Source of the DNA: an uncultured Bacteroidales bacterium
Lineage (GTDB): Bacteria > Bacteroidota > Bacteroidia > Bacteroidales > Paludibacteraceae
Assembly: GCA_934728255.1 (NCBI GenBank)
Contig: CAKVEC010000006.1
Span: 62,001-126,000, forward strand
Direction: 5' to 3'
Length of the DNA: 64,000 nt
Shown: one piece after another, positions 61,696 through 64,000 of the stretch
Layout: the number at the start of each line of letters is the position of its first letter
How positions within the stretch are numbered: position 1 is the first letter of the stretch
Notes under the pieces: generated by a model
Told to the model about the DNA's origin: nothing
Database searches by the model: none
The model's input: the letters and a program-made list of their open reading frames with translations, nothing else
Position numbers and translations under genes: made by a program

Positions 61696-64000
61696 TTAGA
61701 ACGTTAAGTTAAGACCTATAACGGTACTCATACAACGCGGGTACATATTGTTGTCGATACCCGAAGCAATTTCCGGATCCAGACCTTTGTAACCGGTGAT
61801 GACAAACGGGTTGCTCACTGTGCAATAGACACGACCGTTGATTTTGGGACGCTGGAACGAGTAGCCCAGCGTGATATTGTCGCAACGCAGGAAAGAAGCG
61901 TTCTGTACAAAATAGGTCGAAAGCACGCCGTTGCTCTCGTTACGCAACTGGCAACCGTCGTTGTAGTAAGCATCATAAGCCAGTTTTAGAATGCTGTGGT
62001 AGCCGTCGAACTTGGCATCATAAGCGGTGGTAACATATTGCAACTGGTCTTGGAGAACCGAGTTATACACATAGTTGCCAATGTTGGCACGCAAGGTAAT
62101 TCCCAAATCCACACCATAGAACTGGAATTTGGTGTTGAAACCCATTGTTACAGGGGCTGCCGAACTATGATAGAATATCTTGTCTTCTGCCGTCAGGTTG
62201 TATTCGGGGTCGGTAGGCAGTGCATCGGGGTGGTCTTGGTCAACCAAGTAGAGAAGACCCGTTTCTTCATTTAGTTTGCTTTCATATACATAGAACGAGT
62301 TGGCGGGATGTCCTACGGCATTAGCCTGCACTTTTTGGTCGTTGCCGATATTGGACGACGATACATACTCATAGTAGCCGGGGTGGTCTGCACCGGTCAG
62401 ATTGACAATCTGATTCTTGTTCCATGTTACGTTGTAGCCCAAGTCCCATTTGAAATTCTTGGTATCCACCGCTACGGCGTCAATGGCAAACTCAACACCC
62501 ATATTGTAGAGAGAACCTACATTCTTGATAACCTGTGTCTTGAAGTTTACACCGGCTGGAATATCCACTACGTTGATCAGATCGTCGGTGAAACGGTAGT
62601 AGTACTCCAACGAACCGGAAATACGATGTTTTAGGAAGGCAAAATCAATACCTGCATTGTAGGTGGTGGTCTTCTCCCATGTCAGCGACGGGTTGTACTC
62701 GCTCGGGCGGTAGGTCATATAATATACGTATCCGTCTGCGCCGATTACATAATCCGTACCTTCCGTTTTGCCACTCAGATCCACTTGATCGGCTTTCTCT
62801 CCCACTGTGGACCATGCGCCCGTCTGGTTCTGCTTATATACGGCAAGATACTGGAAATCACCACGGTTCAGGTTCTGCTGACCGGTAATACCATAGCCGA
62901 GACGCAGTTTCAGGTCGTCAATCCAATGAACATCCTGCATAAAGGCTTCTTTCATCTTCCAACCCAATGCCACCGAGGGGAAATAGCCCCAACGGCACGA
63001 CGGATCAAAACGGGTGGACGCATCCGCACGCATAGTGGCGGTAATCAGAAGTTGGTTCCAACCTACATAGTTCGCACGACCGAAGAACGAGAGCAATGCG
63101 CTCTGTGTGCCGTAGGTATAATCGGAATAGTCGCGTTTGGTGCCGCGCAATGCCGCATCGTTGTTGGTCTCGGGGTAGAAACCGCTGCCCTCGCTGTACG
63201 ATGTACGGTGGAATTTCTGATACTCACCGCCAATCATCACATCGAAATGCTGTGTTTCCGAGAAATCTTTGTAGTATTGCAGGTAGGCGTTGAAAGACAG
63301 GTTGTATTTGCTTTCCTCTGCCCAACCTTCGTAACCATAATAGCCCCATGTGGTGTTCTGCGAATAGGGAGACCAAGAAGTCTTCTGCTTGCCGTACGAG
63401 TAGTCTGCACCGAAATTGGCATGGATACGCAGGTCTTCAAAACCGTGTATCTTGTAATCACCTTCGATATTGCCTACAAACGAACCTGAGTTGGCACGGT
63501 CGTTCTTCAGGTTCAGCGTCGAAACGGGATTCGATGCAGTCTGAGTATTGAACATATATTTCCATGTCGGGTCGTTCAGCGGGGTACCCGACTGGGTGCG
63601 ACCATAGTAGCCGCCGAAATGCTCCAACGACTCGTCGTAGATAGGTTGCGTCGGGTCGTAGGCTATCGCTGCACCCACTACGCCGCCGTCGGCATAACGG
63701 TTGTAGATATACATTCCCTTGGCATTGATGTTGAATGTCAGGTGGTTGTCAAGGAACGAGGGAGAAAGGTTCAGCGAAGCGGTTACACGCTGCATGTTAC
63801 TTGTCTTGATGATACCGTTCTGGTCGGTATAGCCGAGCGAGAAGCGGTAGGGCATATGTTTCGTACCGCCCATTAGCGAGATGTTATGGTCGGTCGATAC
63901 GGCTGTGCGGTAAATAGCCGCCTGCCAATCAGTGTCTGCTCCGCCCAAGTAGTTCAGCACTTTCGGACGATACGAACCGGGATTGTCCACCTTGTTATTA
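61696..64000 (-). CDS. SusC/RagA-family TonB-dependent transporter (5' end outside the window)
   Basis: The frame stays open to the right edge, so the N-terminal signal, carboxypeptidase-like domain and most of the plug are missing. What remains (about 768 residues) is the end of the plug and the 22-strand barrel. It includes YRFSLGYTDQNGIIK, VGWNQLLITATMRADASTRFDP, LRLGYGITGQQ, SLTWEKTTTYNAGIDFAFL, and the final aromatic strand ending in LNLTF. It pairs with SusD to import galacto-oligosaccharides across the outer membrane using TonB energy. Confidence 0.95.
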   Translation of the reverse strand, partial: NNKVDNPGSYRPKVLNYLGGADTDWQAAIYRTAVSTDHNISLMGGTKHMPYRFSLGYTDQNGIIKTSNMQRVTASLNLSPSFLDNHLTFNINAKGMYIYNRYADGGVVGAAIAYDPTQPIYDESLEHFGGYYGRTQSGTPLNDPTWKYMFNTQTASNPVSTLNLKNDRANSGSFVGNIEGDYKIHGFEDLRIHANFGADYSYGKQKTSWSPYSQNTTWGYYGYEGWAEESKYNLSFNAYLQYYKDFSETQHFDVMIGGEYQKFHRTSYSEGSGFYPETNNDAALRGTKRDYSDYTYGTQSALLSFFGRANYVGWNQLLITATMRADASTRFDPSCRWGYFPSVALGWKMKEAFMQDVHWIDDLKLRLGYGITGQQNLNRGDFQYLAVYKQNQTGAWSTVGEKADQVDLSGKTEGTDYVIGADGYVYYMTYRPSEYNPSLTWEKTTTYNAGIDFAFLKHRISGSLEYYYRFTDDLINVVDIPAGVNFKTQVIKNVGSLYNMGVEFAIDAVAVDTKNFKWDLGYNVTWNKNQIVNLTGADHPGYYEYVSSSNIGNDQKVQANAVGHPANSFYVYESKLNEETGLLYLVDQDHPDALPTDPEYNLTAEDKIFYHSSAAPVTMGFNTKFQFYGVDLGITLRANIGNYVYNSVLQDQLQYVTTAYDAKFDGYHSILKLAYDAYYNDGCQLRNESNGVLSTYFVQNASFLRCDNITLGYSFQRPKINGRVYCTVSNPFVITGYKGLDPEIASGIDNNMYPRCMSTVIGLNLTF

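Noticed and set aside
1..64000. tRNA or rRNA genes
   Set aside because: I looked through the longer gaps for cloverleaf arms, CCA ends or rRNA-like blocks and saw none; a tRNA scan would be decisive.

Overview
This window is chromosomal DNA from a member of the Bacteroidales (phylum Bacteroidota). The evidence is Bacteroidetes-type promoters (a TTG/TTTG box about 20 bp before TAnnTTTG), a SusC/SusD glycan-utilisation locus, a type IX secretion sorting domain, Kdo transferase WaaA, the BT_3928-type DoxX protein, the long Bacteroidetes form of PurF, and A-rich leaders in place of Shine-Dalgarno sites. The exact family cannot be fixed from the sequence; an anaerobic gut or rumen relative is a guess. 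Layout: (1) 1-1569 is the 3' part of a surface protein with cadherin-like repeats. (2) 1892-31846 is a 22-gene, one-strand nucleotide supercluster, pyrC-K-D-F-E-B, guaB-A, purE, a small ORF, purL-M-N-H-D, folD, purT-B-A-F, carA-B, purC. It holds all steps from bicarbonate/glutamine to UMP and from PRPP to IMP, GMP and AMP, except the PurK partner expected for this class of PurE. It is bracketed by terminators at 1612-1649 and 31873-31912. (3) 31935-41824 is a mixed region: secreted esterase, GH3-like acyl-adenylate enzyme, a glycyl-radical activase-like radical SAM protein with a Cys-rich partner, an exported unknown, an exosortase-like protein, tsaD, waaA and hisS. (4) 41965-54809 holds a 1462-residue C10 cysteine protease with a T9SS signal, a DUF1599-DoxX-tpiA block, a gene joining a gamma-carbonic anhydrase to UMP kinase, frr, an Omp85-like beta-barrel, a GT4 glycosyltransferase and a U32 peptidase. 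(5) 54907-64000 (minus strand) is a galactan utilisation locus: susC (cut by the window edge), susD, a SusE-like lipoprotein, GH53 endo-galactanase and GH2 beta-galactosidase. The most unusual feature is a dense set of short repeats between genes and sometimes inside them. (a) GC-rich hairpin elements of about 31 bp occur eight times. Two lie in frame inside pyrK and hisS, three form the C-terminal codons of PyrK, PyrD and FolD, and two form an inverted pair between carB and purC. (b) Arrays of a degenerate 8-mer AAACNNAT sit directly before the start codons of guaB, purE, purM, purT and tpiA. (c) 9-12 bp periodic arrays of several other words recur at distant sites in both orientations. (d) A 20-bp phrase is shared exactly between the pyrF/pyrE gap and the inside of the U32 peptidase gene. 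Other points of interest are a PyrB carrying only the zinc-binding tail of PyrI, the carbonic anhydrase-PyrH fusion, and a perfect 44-bp palindrome where the Omp85-like protein should have its signal peptide. How the genes work together: the supercluster makes nucleotides, with FolD supplying one-carbon units to PurN and PurH; PyrH (UMP kinase) and Frr lie 18 kb away; the pectic-galactan locus takes up and breaks down beta-1,4-galactan.
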